NCBI RefSeq assembly: GCF_020400605.1
Contig: NZ_JAINRD010000018.1
Span: 124,001 to 188,000 of the forward strand
Direction: 5' to 3'
Source of the DNA: Streptomyces aculeolatus
Lineage (GTDB): Bacteria > Actinomycetota > Actinomycetes > Streptomycetales > Streptomycetaceae
Length of the DNA: 64,000 bases
Shown: one piece after another, positions 26,507 to 34,767 of the stretch
How positions within the stretch are numbered: the first letter of the stretch is position 1
Layout: each line of letters opens with the position of its first letter
Made by a program: the position numbers and the translations under genes
The notes under the pieces: generated by a model
Told to the model about the DNA's origin: nothing
Databases searched by the model: none
What the model saw: the letters and a program-made list of their open reading frames with translations, nothing else

Positions 26507-27235
26507 GTGACCCTCAGCCCTGACGCCCACGCCACTGTCCTTGTCGTCGATGACGAGGAGAACATTCGCGACCTGCTGTCGCAGACGCTCCGGCTGGTCG
26601 GGTTCGACGTGCGGACGGCGGCGAGCGGGTTCGAGGCGCTGACGGCGGCAGAGGCGAAGGCTCCGGGGCTCGTGGTGCTGGACGTGATGCTGCCGGACAT
26701 CGACGGGTTCGAAGTGGCCCGACGGCTTCGTGCCGGCGGAGGGAAGGCGCCGGTGCTGTTCCTGACCGCGCGGGACACGGTGGCCGACCGGGTGGCCGGC
26801 CTGACGGCGGGTGGCGACGACTACGTGGCCAAGCCGTTCAGCCTGGAGGAGGTGGTCCTGCGGATCCGGGCCATCCTGCGGCGTACCCGGGCGGCCCCGG
26901 CGGAGCCGGCCGCGCCGGCTGACAGCGAGGTGCTGCGCTACGCGGATCTGGAGCTGGACGAGGGCGCGTACGAGGTGCGCCGCGGCGGGCGTCTGGTGGA
27001 GCTGACTCCGACGGAGTTCAGGCTGCTGTGGTTTCTGCTGGCGAACGCCGGGCGAGTGGTCAGCAAGGCACAGGTCCTCGACCGGGTGTGGTCCTACGAC
27101 TTCGGCGGCGACAGCCGGATCGTCGAGTCGTACGTCTACCACCTGCGCAAGAAGCTCGACGCGCACGGGCCGCGGCTCATCCACACCGTGCGCGGCGTCG
27201 GCTACGCGCTGCGCCTGCCGCGGGACCGGAGTTGA
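26507..27235 (+). CDS. OmpR/PhoB-family response regulator
   Basis: 242 residues, GTG 26507. Receiver domain (about 10-120): acidic pocket VVDDEE, phosphoacceptor Asp in VVLDVMLPD near 56, Thr in FLTARD and Lys in VAKPF. Trans_Reg_C winged helix (about 140-236): ELTPTEFRLLWFLLANAGRVVSKAQVL, SRIVESYVYHLRKKL, IHTVRGVGYALR. Its last bases overlap the kinase start (TTGA). It probably controls the lipoprotein-transporter operon downstream, whose promoter carries the same direct repeat. Confidence 0.92.
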   Translation: MTLSPDAHATVLVVDDEENIRDLLSQTLRLVGFDVRTAASGFEALTAAEAKAPGLVVLDVMLPDIDGFEVARRLRAGGGKAPVLFLTARDTVADRVAGLTAGGDDYVAKPFSLEEVVLRIRAILRRTRAAPAEPAAPADSEVLRYADLELDEGAYEVRRGGRLVELTPTEFRLLWFLLANAGRVVSKAQVLDRVWSYDFGGDSRIVESYVYHLRKKLDAHGPRLIHTVRGVGYALRLPRDRS

Positions 27236-28827
27236 CGCACCGGCCACCGCAGCCTGCCGCCCCGGCACCACGGCGCGGCAGGCCGCGGTGGCGGGTGCGG
27301 GGCTGGCGCCGCTGGACGCTGCGGGCGCGGCTGGCGGTGGTGATCGCGGCGCTGGCCGCGCTGGCCCTCGTCGCCGTCAACGGTGCGGCACTGGTGCTGT
27401 TGCAGGCGTACCTCGTCGATCGCGTGGACCAGCAGCTGGCCAACACGGGCAGTTCGTCGGCCCTCGACAGGGAGCGCATCGCGGAGCTGAAGGCGGGGCC
27501 CCTGGGCGACGGCGGCTCGGCCGAACACATCCTGTCGCAGCGTGCCGGGGCGACGACCCGGATCTACGCGGTAGCCGAGGACGGCAGCGTCGAGCAGTTT
27601 CCCGAGGAGGCCGAGTCGCCGGGGCCGCGGCTGCCGGGGCGCGCCGAGTTGGCCGCGCGCGCCGGCGACCCGCCGTTCACGGTGCCCGCCGAGGAGGGGG
27701 ACGCCGACTGGCGCGTGGCCGTGGGGCCCAAGGAGGCCGACGCGGATGACGAGTTGACCGTGACGGCCACCTCACTGGCGACGGTACAGGCCACGTACGA
27801 GCGGCTGCTGCTGATCGACCTGGCGGTCACCGCCGGTGTGCTGGCGGTGCTGGCGGTCACCGCGGCGCTGGTCGTCCGGGTGGGCCTGCGGCCGCTGACG
27901 CGGATGACGGTGACCGCCGGCGCCATCGCCGCAGGCGACTTCTCCCGCCGCGTGGACGACGCGGACGCGCACACCGAGCCGGGCCGGCTCGGCGCAGCGA
28001 TGAACGCGATGCTCGCCCGGGTGGAATCCGAGATGGCCGCCCGAGTGCTGTCCGAGCAGCGGCTGCGCCGGTTCCTCGCGGATGCGTCCCACGAGTTGCG
28101 TACGCCGCTGACGTCGATGCGCGGCTTCGCCGAGCTGTACCGGCGCGGTGGGGACCCGGCGGATGCGATGCGGCGGATCGAGGCCGAGGCGCAGCGGATG
28201 GGGGTGCTCGTGGAGGATCTGCTGCTGCTCGCGCGGCTGGACGAGCAGCGCGGGCTGGAGTGCCGCCCCGTCGACATGCTGGAGCTGTGCGCGGATCTGC
28301 TGCGCGATCTGCACGCCAGGTCGCCGGGGCGGCACATCCGCCTGGCCGGGCTGGACGACGCGGGCCTGCCCGAGCCCGTGGTGGTGGCCGGGGACCCCCT
28401 GCGGCTGCGGCAGGTGGTGGGCAACCTGCTGGCCAACGCCGATCGGCACACCCCACCGGACGCCGTGATCACGGTGCGGGTGGGACGGGCCGCCGCGGTC
28501 GGGCATCCGGTGGGCGGGGGGTCTCAGCCGGCCGCCGGCCGGAACGCGGGGGACGGCGTCGTCGCGGTGGCGGGCACCGGGCCCGCCGCGGGGACGGCGG
28601 CCGCAGTGGTGGAGGTGGCCGACACCGGTGCCGGTGTGCCGGCCGGGCACGCCCCGTACGTCTTCGAGCGGCTCTACCGGGCCGACACGGCGCGCCCACG
28701 CGGCGGCAGCGGTCTCGGCCTCGCCATCGCCGCCGGACTGGCGCAGTCGCACGGCGGGCGCATCGAGCTGGCCGACCGGCCTCCCGGCTCGGGGGCGGTC
28801 TTCCGGCTGCTGCTCCCGGTGGAGTGA
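27232..28827 (+). CDS. Membrane sensor histidine kinase
   Basis: 531 residues if it starts at TTG 27232, which overlaps the RR stop as TTGA; a GTG 21 codons further in is possible. Order: basic N-terminus, helix LAVVIAALAALALVAVNGAALVLL, ~120-residue outside sensor, second helix LLLIDLAVTAGVLAVLAVTAALVV, and HAMP (GLRPLTRMTVTAGAIAAGDFSRRV). Then HisKA with ASHELRTPLTSMRGFAELYR (phospho-His) and HATPase_c (GNLLANADRHTP, VADTGAGVPA, GGSGLGLAIAAGL). A Gly/Ala-rich insertion of ~45 residues (GGGSQPAAGRNAGDGVVAV) interrupts the ATPase domain between N and G1 boxes. It signals to the preceding regulator. Confidence 0.9.
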   Translation: MTHRPPQPAAPAPRRGRPRWRVRGWRRWTLRARLAVVIAALAALALVAVNGAALVLLQAYLVDRVDQQLANTGSSSALDRERIAELKAGPLGDGGSAEHILSQRAGATTRIYAVAEDGSVEQFPEEAESPGPRLPGRAELAARAGDPPFTVPAEEGDADWRVAVGPKEADADDELTVTATSLATVQATYERLLLIDLAVTAGVLAVLAVTAALVVRVGLRPLTRMTVTAGAIAAGDFSRRVDDADAHTEPGRLGAAMNAMLARVESEMAARVLSEQRLRRFLADASHELRTPLTSMRGFAELYRRGGDPADAMRRIEAEAQRMGVLVEDLLLLARLDEQRGLECRPVDMLELCADLLRDLHARSPGRHIRLAGLDDAGLPEPVVVAGDPLRLRQVVGNLLANADRHTPPDAVITVRVGRAAAVGHPVGGGSQPAAGRNAGDGVVAVAGTGPAAGTAAAVVEVADTGAGVPAGHAPYVFERLYRADTARPRGGSGLGLAIAAGLAQSHGGRIELADRPPGSGAVFRLLLPVE

Positions 28828-28868
28828 GGCGGGCCCGCTTCCGCCCGTACCGCGCGCTCGTGTGTGAC

Positions 28869-28886
28869 TTCCAGCTTTCTTTCAGG
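28869..28886 (+). promoter_or_regulatory. Candidate response-regulator direct repeat upstream of the transporter operon
   Basis: TTCCAG-N5-TTTCAG, 11-bp spacing, with TTCTTTCAGG at 28877-28886, about 90 bp before the lipoprotein ATG. Its match to 26467-26484 links the two-component system to this operon. Confidence 0.55.
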
Positions 28887-28971
28887 CGCTGTCGAGGCGC
28901 GGCGCAGAGCACGGCCAGGCTGGGCTGCCAGCATCGCCGCTCGTAGCGAACAGCGACGAGGAGGAGTGGCG

Positions 28972-29526
28972 ATGAAGTGCAACAGGACATGGATACGCAT
29001 GCGGGCGACCGCGGCGTTGCTGGCGGCGCTGGCGGTGTGTTCCACGGGGCTGCTCGCCGGCTGCGGATCCGGCGGGGACGACAGCTCCCAGGTGGCCACC
29101 GTCGAGGACGGGAAGTCCGGCGGTGCCAAGGACGACTCGGACGGTGACGACGCGGCGCAGGCGCAGGAGTTCGTCGACTGCATGCGCGCCAACGGCATCG
29201 AGATGGAGGACCCCGACCCGCAGACGGGAAAGCTGAACCTCGAGGAGATCGTCGGCGGCGGCGCCGACCGGAAGGCGCTGAGCGAGGGACTCGACGCCTG
29301 CCGTGATGTGGCCCCGCAGTCGTTGCAGGACGCGGGGGAGAGCAAGCAGAACCCGGAGGCGCTGCAGGAGTTCACCGACTGTATGCGCGACAACGGCGTG
29401 GCGATGGAGGACCCGGGCCCCGAGGGCATCGACCCCCAGGCCATGCCGACGGAGGACGCCGACTACCAGAGCGCGCTGGACACCTGCCGCGACAAGCTCG
29501 TCGTGGGCTCCGGAGGCGACCGGTGA
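28972..29526 (+). CDS. Lipoprotein with duplicated DCMRxNG domain
   Basis: 184 residues from ATG 28972 (GAGGAGG upstream). Signal peptide with lipobox LLAGC, lipidated Cys near 31, then an acidic linker. Two related halves follow: QEFVDCMRANGIEMEDPDP ... LDACRDV and QEFTDCMRDNGVAMEDPGP ... LDTCRDK. Each has two Cys, probably disulphide-bonded outside the membrane. The CMRxNGxxMxDPxP motif is widespread in actinobacterial lipoproteins of unknown function. As the first gene of the transporter operon, it may bind the exported compound or sense it for the kinase. Its stop overlaps the adaptor gene start (GTGA). Confidence 0.85.
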   Translation: MKCNRTWIRMRATAALLAALAVCSTGLLAGCGSGGDDSSQVATVEDGKSGGAKDDSDGDDAAQAQEFVDCMRANGIEMEDPDPQTGKLNLEEIVGGGADRKALSEGLDACRDVAPQSLQDAGESKQNPEALQEFTDCMRDNGVAMEDPGPEGIDPQAMPTEDADYQSALDTCRDKLVVGSGGDR

Positions 29527-30869
29527 CCCCCGGGGACGACATCGGCAGGCGGCACGGTGCACGCGAGGACGCCGGTTTCGACGGCGGTGCCGTCGAGGAC
29601 GATGCCGTCGAGGGCGGCGGCTTCGAGGACGGCGCCGGGACCGGCACCGTGGCGCCCGATGCCCCGAAGCGGGGCCGCCGCGGGGGACGTTCGGCGCGTG
29701 CCGTCGGGGCGGGCGCCGCCGTCGTCACGGTGGCGTGCGTGGTCGGCATCGCCGCCACCGGCGCCTTCGGCGGTGACGGCGGCGAGCCGGAGCCGACCGC
29801 GCCGTCCGCCCCGCCGAAGACGGCGAAGGTGGAACGCACCACGCTCACCCGCACCGAGACCGTCGACGGCAACCTCGGCTACGGGACCGCCACCGCCGTC
29901 CAGGCCGCTACCCCGGCACCGCCCGCGACGGGCGGCGACTCCTCCGGCCCGGCGGCCGGGTCCTCCGGGTCCGGCTCCTCCCAGGACGGGCAGAGCGACG
30001 GGGCCGCGGCCGGCAGCGGCGTCGTCACCTGGCTGCCGGACCCCGGTGACGTCGTCAAGCGCGGCGCGGCCGTCTACAGCATCGACGAGGGCAAGGTGCC
30101 GCTGCTGTACGGCTCGACCCCCCTCTACCGCACCCTCGACGTGGGAGCCGAGGGCAAGGACGTCCAGATGCTCGAAGCCAACCTCGCGGCGCTCGGCCAC
30201 TCCGGCTTCACCGTCGACGACACGTACACCGACGGCACCGCGAGCGCCGTCGAGAGCTGGCAGGAGGACCTCGGGCGCGAACAGACCGGCACCGTCGCCA
30301 TCGGGGACGCCGTCGTCGCAGGCGGGGCCAGGCGGATCGCCGACGTCCAGGCCGTACGCGGCAGCGCCCCCTCGGGGTCCATCCTGACCTGGACCGGCAC
30401 CGAGCGGATCGTCACCGTCGACCTGGAGGTGCAGTACGAGGACCTGGTCGACGAGGGCACCGAGGGCACCGTCGAGCTGCCCGACGGCACCACCGTGGCC
30501 GCCGAGGTCACCGACGTGGGCACCGCGGCCACCGCCGAGCCCTCCGACGCCGGCGGAGGCGACGCGGCGCCGGGCGCCGCGGCGGAGGCCACGCTGCCGG
30601 TCACCCTGGCGGTCGGGAAGCAGAAGGAACTGGGCCGCTATGAGGCCGCGCCCGTCGACGTCACGGTCACCGCCGAGACCCGCGAGGACGTACTCGCCGT
30701 GCCGATCAACGCCCTCGTGGCGCTCCAGGAGGGCGGCTACGCGCTGGAGACGGTCGGCGCCAAGGGCATCGCGTACGTGCCCGTCGAGCTCGGCATCTTC
30801 GCCGGCGGCATGGTCGAGGTCTCCGGCGAGGGCGTCAGCGCCGGCATGGTCGTGGGAGTCCCGAAGTGA
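29523..30869 (+). CDS. Membrane-fusion/adaptor protein with peptidoglycan-binding domain
   Basis: 448 residues, GTG 29523. An acidic disordered N-terminus, then a helix (AVGAGAAVVTVACVVGIAATGAF), a MacA-like barrel start (VERTTLTRTETVDGNLGYG) and a Gly/Ser linker. Next comes a peptidoglycan-binding-1 domain (LDVGAEGKDVQMLEANLAALGH ... DGTASAVESWQEDLG), a beta-barrel (ILTWTGTERIVTVDLEVQYED) and a C-terminal domain (VLAVPINALVALQEGGYALETV). This is the actinobacterial variant of MacA/HlyD adaptors, in which the PG-binding domain replaces the long hairpin. It would link the ABC permease to the cell wall. Coupled at both ends by 4-bp overlaps. Confidence 0.88.
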   Translation: MTPGDDIGRRHGAREDAGFDGGAVEDDAVEGGGFEDGAGTGTVAPDAPKRGRRGGRSARAVGAGAAVVTVACVVGIAATGAFGGDGGEPEPTAPSAPPKTAKVERTTLTRTETVDGNLGYGTATAVQAATPAPPATGGDSSGPAAGSSGSGSSQDGQSDGAAAGSGVVTWLPDPGDVVKRGAAVYSIDEGKVPLLYGSTPLYRTLDVGAEGKDVQMLEANLAALGHSGFTVDDTYTDGTASAVESWQEDLGREQTGTVAIGDAVVAGGARRIADVQAVRGSAPSGSILTWTGTERIVTVDLEVQYEDLVDEGTEGTVELPDGTTVAAEVTDVGTAATAEPSDAGGGDAAPGAAAEATLPVTLAVGKQKELGRYEAAPVDVTVTAETREDVLAVPINALVALQEGGYALETVGAKGIAYVPVELGIFAGGMVEVSGEGVSAGMVVGVPK

Positions 30870-31639
30870 CCGACGCGAACGGCGCCCCCGCCACCCCCGT
30901 GCTGGAGCTGCACGGCGTGTCCAAGACGTACGCGGACGTGCACGCCCTGGCCGGCGCCGACCTGACCGTACGCCGCGGCGAACTGCTCGCCGTCGTCGGC
31001 CCGTCCGGCTCCGGCAAGTCCACCCTGCTCAACATCATGGGCACCCTCGCCCGCCCCACCACCGGCGCCGTCCGCGTGGACGGCCACGACATCGACGAGC
31101 TGACCGACCGTGAGCTGTCGGCGCTGCGGGCCACCGCCATCGGCTTCGTCTTCCAGCAGTTCCACCTGGCGCCGGGGGTACGGGCGCTGGACGCCGTCGC
31201 CGACGGGCTGCTCTACAGCGGCCGGCCGCTGCGCCGCCGGCGCCGGCTGGCCGAGCAGACGCTGCGCCGCGTCGGCCTGGGACACCGGCTCGGGCACGAA
31301 CCCCACCAGCTCTCCGGCGGCGAGAAACAGCGCGTGGCCATCGCCCGTGCGGTGGCCGGCGCACCGGCGCTGCTGCTCGCCGACGAGCCCACCGGTGCGC
31401 TCGACTCCCGCTCCGGGGCGGCGGTGATGGAGCTGCTGCACGGCCTGCACCGGGCCGGCACGACCGTCGTCGTCATCACCCACGACCGGGAGATCGCCGC
31501 CGCGCTGCCCCGCGAGGTACGGCTCAGGGACGGGCGGATCGAGACCGACACCGCCGACGGGGGCGGCCGCACCGGCCCCACACGTGCCGACCGTCCCGGC
31601 GCCCGCGACCGCCGCGCCCTCCGGGAGGCAAGGCCGTGA
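30866..31639 (+). CDS. ABC transporter ATP-binding protein (MacB/LolD class)
   Basis: 257 residues, GTG 30866. Walker A GPSGSGKST near 46-54, Q-loop FVFQQFHL, signature LSGGEKQR, Walker B LLLADEPTGALD and H-loop VITHD are all intact. The FQQFxL and TGALD features are typical of MacB/LolD/FtsE-type ATPases serving a single large-loop permease. A basic Arg-rich tail of about 35 residues follows the core. It energises the following permease and overlaps it by GTGA. Confidence 0.92.
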   Translation: MTDANGAPATPVLELHGVSKTYADVHALAGADLTVRRGELLAVVGPSGSGKSTLLNIMGTLARPTTGAVRVDGHDIDELTDRELSALRATAIGFVFQQFHLAPGVRALDAVADGLLYSGRPLRRRRRLAEQTLRRVGLGHRLGHEPHQLSGGEKQRVAIARAVAGAPALLLADEPTGALDSRSGAAVMELLHGLHRAGTTVVVITHDREIAAALPREVRLRDGRIETDTADGGGRTGPTRADRPGARDRRALREARP

Positions 31640-32862
31640 CCGCCACCGCACCACCGGCCGCCCCCGCCCGGCGCCTCCGCCCCGCCCGGCTCAGCCCCCT
31701 CGACGTGCTGCGCACCGGCGGCTCCGGGCTGCGTTCGCGCCCCGCGCGGGTGTTCCTCTCCGCGCTCGGCATCGCCATCGGCATCGCCGCCATGATCGGC
31801 GTGGTCGGCATCTCCACCTCCTCGACGGAGGAACTGGACCGCAAGCTCGACGCACTGGGCACCAACCTGCTCACCGTCGCGCCCGGTGAGACCGTCGGCG
31901 GCGGCGAGGCCCACCTGCCTGCCGAGGCCACCGAGATGATCGGCGACATCGCCCCCGTCCAGTCCGTCTCCGCCGTCGGCCTGACCGAGGCCCGGGTCTA
32001 CCGCAACGACCGCATACCGGCTGAGGAAACCGGCGGCATCGGCGTCTACGCGGCACGCACCGACCTGCCCGCGACCGTCGGCGCCCGGGTCACCGGCGGG
32101 CGCTGGCTGAACACCGCCGACACCGCCTACCCGGCCGTCGTACTCGGCCCCGACGCGGCGGCCCAACTGGGCGTGCACGCCGCCGGACCCGGGGTGCAGG
32201 TCTGGCTGGGCGGGCGGTGGTTCACCGTCGTCGGCCTGCTCGCCCCCACGGAACTCGCCCCCGAACTCGACGCCGCCGCCCTCATCGGCTGGCCGGCCGC
32301 GGAGCAGGAGGTCGGCTTCAACGGCTACGCGACCACCATCTACACGCGCACCGAGGAAACGGCGGTCGAGGACGTCCAGGCCGTGCTCGGCGCCACGGCG
32401 AACCCGCAGGAGCCGACCTCCGTCGAGGTCTCCCGCCCCTCCGACGCGCTGGCGGCCAAGGAGGCCACCGACGACGCGCTGAACGGGCTGCTGCTCGGAC
32501 TCGGAGCAGTGGCGCTGCTGGTCGGCGGCGTCGGGGTGGCCAACACCATGGTCATCTCGGTGCTGGAGCGGCGCGCGGAGATCGGCCTGCGCCGCTCGCT
32601 GGGCGCCACCCGCGGCCAGATACGCACCCAGTTCCTCTGCGAGTCGCTGCTGCTGTCCGCCCTCGGCGGGATCGGCGGCGTACTGCTGGGCATCGGCGTC
32701 ACCGCCGGCTACGCCTCGTACCAGGGCTGGCCCGCCGTCGTACCCCTGTGGGCGATGGCCGGCGGTGTCGGTGCCACCCTCGCCATCGGCGCGCTCGCGG
32801 GCTTCTACCCCGCCGTCCGCGCCGCCCGCCTGCCTCCCACGGAAGCCCTCGCCGCCAGGTGA
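31636..32862 (+). CDS. MacB-like ABC transporter permease (FtsX family)
   Basis: 408 residues. N-terminal helix (VFLSALGIAIGIAAMIGVVGI), a ~220-residue extracytoplasmic MacB_PCD domain (LDRKLDALGTNLLTVAPGE ... GGRWLNTADTAYPAVVLG), then three helices of the FtsX core (LLLGLGAVALLVGGVGVANTMVISVLERRAEIGLRRSLGATRGQI, LLLSALGGIGGVLLGIGV, VGATLAIGALAGFYPAVRAARLPPTEAL). This mechanotransmission type couples ATP hydrolysis to movement of substrate outside the membrane. With adaptor and lipoprotein it forms an export system, probably for a peptide or envelope stressor; substrate unknown. Confidence 0.92.
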   Translation: MTATAPPAAPARRLRPARLSPLDVLRTGGSGLRSRPARVFLSALGIAIGIAAMIGVVGISTSSTEELDRKLDALGTNLLTVAPGETVGGGEAHLPAEATEMIGDIAPVQSVSAVGLTEARVYRNDRIPAEETGGIGVYAARTDLPATVGARVTGGRWLNTADTAYPAVVLGPDAAAQLGVHAAGPGVQVWLGGRWFTVVGLLAPTELAPELDAAALIGWPAAEQEVGFNGYATTIYTRTEETAVEDVQAVLGATANPQEPTSVEVSRPSDALAAKEATDDALNGLLLGLGAVALLVGGVGVANTMVISVLERRAEIGLRRSLGATRGQIRTQFLCESLLLSALGGIGGVLLGIGVTAGYASYQGWPAVVPLWAMAGGVGATLAIGALAGFYPAVRAARLPPTEALAAR

Positions 32863-32900
32863 CACTCACCGGCAGCCTCAGGCCACCATGATGCCCGTCA

Positions 32901-32947
32901 AACCCGCGGGAGCCCCGGCCGGGCCCCGGCCCGGGCCCCGCCGGGTT
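32901..32947. terminator. GC-rich hairpin between convergent genes
   Basis: Outer arms AACCCG/CGGGTT enclose nested GGCCGGGCCCCGGCCCGGG runs, giving a very stable stem in both directions between the permease stop (32862) and the convergent monooxygenase-like stop (32957). It probably works as a bidirectional terminator; there is no T-run. Confidence 0.55.
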
Positions 32948-32956
32948 CCGCACCGG

Positions 32957-33286
32957 TCACGGGCGGGCGTCCAGGGCCACCGGGGGCAGGTCCGCGATCT
33001 CGAAGTGGGTGACGGTGCGGTCGTAGTCGAGAACGACGGACCGGGCCGCGGGCTCGACCGCGGCGACCGTCGGATCGGAGCCGGCGAGGGCACGGACAGC
33101 GTCGAAGCACTCCCACACGGTCAGTACCCGTATGTGCACGAGCCCCGCGTCGGTCCGGGTCAGCAGAAAGGCGGAGTGAAAGCCGGGTAGCGCACGCAGC
33201 CGCGGCAATACGGCGGCCGTGAAGTGCCGGGTGTACTCGCCGGCGCCCTCGGGGGTGGCGGTCGCGCTCCAGTCACGCAGGATCAT
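32957..33286 (-). CDS. ABM/dimeric alpha-beta barrel family protein
   Basis: 109 residues from ATG 33286. MILRDWSATATPEGAGEYTRHF, LPRLRALPGFHSAFLLTR, VHIRVLTVWECFDAVRALAG and AARSVVLDYDRTVTHFEI form the beta-alpha-beta repeats of the antibiotic-biosynthesis-monooxygenase fold. Such small proteins are cofactor-free oxygenases, haem-degrading or stress proteins; function cannot be assigned. Divergent from an AraC regulator 121 bp away, which may control it. Confidence 0.75.
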   Translation of the reverse strand: MILRDWSATATPEGAGEYTRHFTAAVLPRLRALPGFHSAFLLTRTDAGLVHIRVLTVWECFDAVRALAGSDPTVAAVEPAARSVVLDYDRTVTHFEIADLPPVALDARP

Positions 33287-33407
33287 CGCCGGTGTCCTCT
33301 CGTACGGTTGCGGGGTGGGGGTCTTCCCCGGGCGACAGTCTCGGCCCGGCCACAGGGCTCCGGCTTGAACATCCGTGCTCATCCGCACCCCGGCCTACGA
33401 TGAGTCG

Positions 33408-34244
33408 ATGCGGCACACCACGCCTCTCGCCCGGGGTGACGGCTTCACCCTCGAAGAGCAGCGGATGCACTCCGACACCGACCGCTGGTGGCCCGTGCAA
33501 GCCCACGCCCGTCACGCGCTGGTCCTCGGCCGCCGGGGCTCGTACGCCGTGCGGCTGCGGGGCTGGCAGGCAACCCTCGATCCGGTCAGCGCCTTCGCCG
33601 CCGCCCCCGGCGACGAGCAGACCATCGCCCACGGCGCCGGCGCCCGCGACATGTGCACCGTCCTGACCCTCGAGCCGCCCCTGCTCGACGACCTCACCGC
33701 GGGCGGCGCGGGGCTGCCCGACCGGCCCGTCGCCGTCGACGGCCGCACGCAACTGCGCCACCGCCTCCTGCTGCGGCACACCCGGCGCGGCGCAGACCCC
33801 TTCGCCGTCTTCGAAGAGGCGATCCGGCTGGCCACCGCCGTCCTGAGGCAGCCCGCCCCGCGGCCCGCCGGGGCGCAGCGCCCGGCCACGCTGCGGGCCC
33901 AGCGGCGCATCGTGCGCGACGCCCGCGATCTGCTGGCCGCCGACCCGGCCGGGCTCTCCCCGGCACAACTGGCCCGTGCGCTGGGCGTCTCACCGCACCA
34001 CCTCAGCCGGATCTTCCACCGCCACCACGGGCGGACACTCAGCCAGTTCCGTCTTCAACTGCGCATCCACCACGCCCTCGACCGCATCGAGGCCGGCGAG
34101 TCCGACCTGTCCGGCCTCGCCGCCGATCTCGGCTTCGCCGACCACGCCCACCTCACCCGGACGCTGCGCACCCACGTCGGCCACCCGCCCACCGCGCTGC
34201 GCCGTCTCCTCGGCACCGACGGCCCGGGCGGTCCGCCCGCGTAG
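33408..34244 (+). CDS. AraC-family transcriptional regulator
   Basis: 278 residues from ATG 33408 (an in-frame GTG 11 codons earlier is less likely). The N-terminal ligand-binding cupin-like region contains GDGFTLEEQRMHSD, HALVLGRRGSYAVRLRG and TCTVLTLEPP-type strands. C-terminal AraC domain with two HTHs: LSPAQLARALGVSPHHLSRIFHRHHGRTLSQFRLQLRIHHALDRI and DLSGLAADLGFADHAHLTRTLRTHVGHPPTALRR. Probably regulates the divergent ABM-family gene. Effector unknown. Confidence 0.9.
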   Translation: MRHTTPLARGDGFTLEEQRMHSDTDRWWPVQAHARHALVLGRRGSYAVRLRGWQATLDPVSAFAAAPGDEQTIAHGAGARDMCTVLTLEPPLLDDLTAGGAGLPDRPVAVDGRTQLRHRLLLRHTRRGADPFAVFEEAIRLATAVLRQPAPRPAGAQRPATLRAQRRIVRDARDLLAADPAGLSPAQLARALGVSPHHLSRIFHRHHGRTLSQFRLQLRIHHALDRIEAGESDLSGLAADLGFADHAHLTRTLRTHVGHPPTALRRLLGTDGPGGPPA

Positions 34245-34767
34245 CCCCTGCGGTGTCCGTGACCGCGAGAACAGCCGGGGACCAGCCGAATCGACCCCGG
34301 CCCTCCTTGACCGGCCCCGGACCACCGCCGCGCCACCGGTCCGCCCCTCACCCATACGTCCCTCCCCGGGCCGCCGAGCCGAGTAATCGCGTAGGGAGGC
34401 GAATCGGGACAGAACGCATGTTAAGAACACATGGGCACCTGAACGGCTGAGATTGCGAAGATCGTCTTCACGTCCGGTACTTGAGGCGGACCTTCGGGGT
34501 TCCGCATCGCGGGGGAGGTGCCCGGGGCCGCCGCCGTCCTAGTTTGTGGCGGGACCGAAACCCCAGCGTTCGTACCGAAGAGACGCGCGGCGCCCCGCTT
34601 CCCGAGTGAGCGCACGCCGCCCGCCGTCCTCCGCCACCGCCTCACCCGCACCCCTAGCTCCGCCGCCGCCTTACCGCCCCCTGCCCTGAAACCGCCGGGC
34701 CGCGGGTCCGCAGCCGGCAACGGCGGGCGGGCGGCGCGCGTGTCGCCCCGCGTACAGGAGACCGCCC
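34245..34767. other. 520-bp intergenic region
   Basis: No supported gene. A lower-GC patch at 34380-34470 may hold a promoter for the membrane glycosyltransferase, but no clear -35/-10 pair is visible. CAGGAG at 34756-34761 is that gene's ribosome binding site. Confidence 0.4.
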
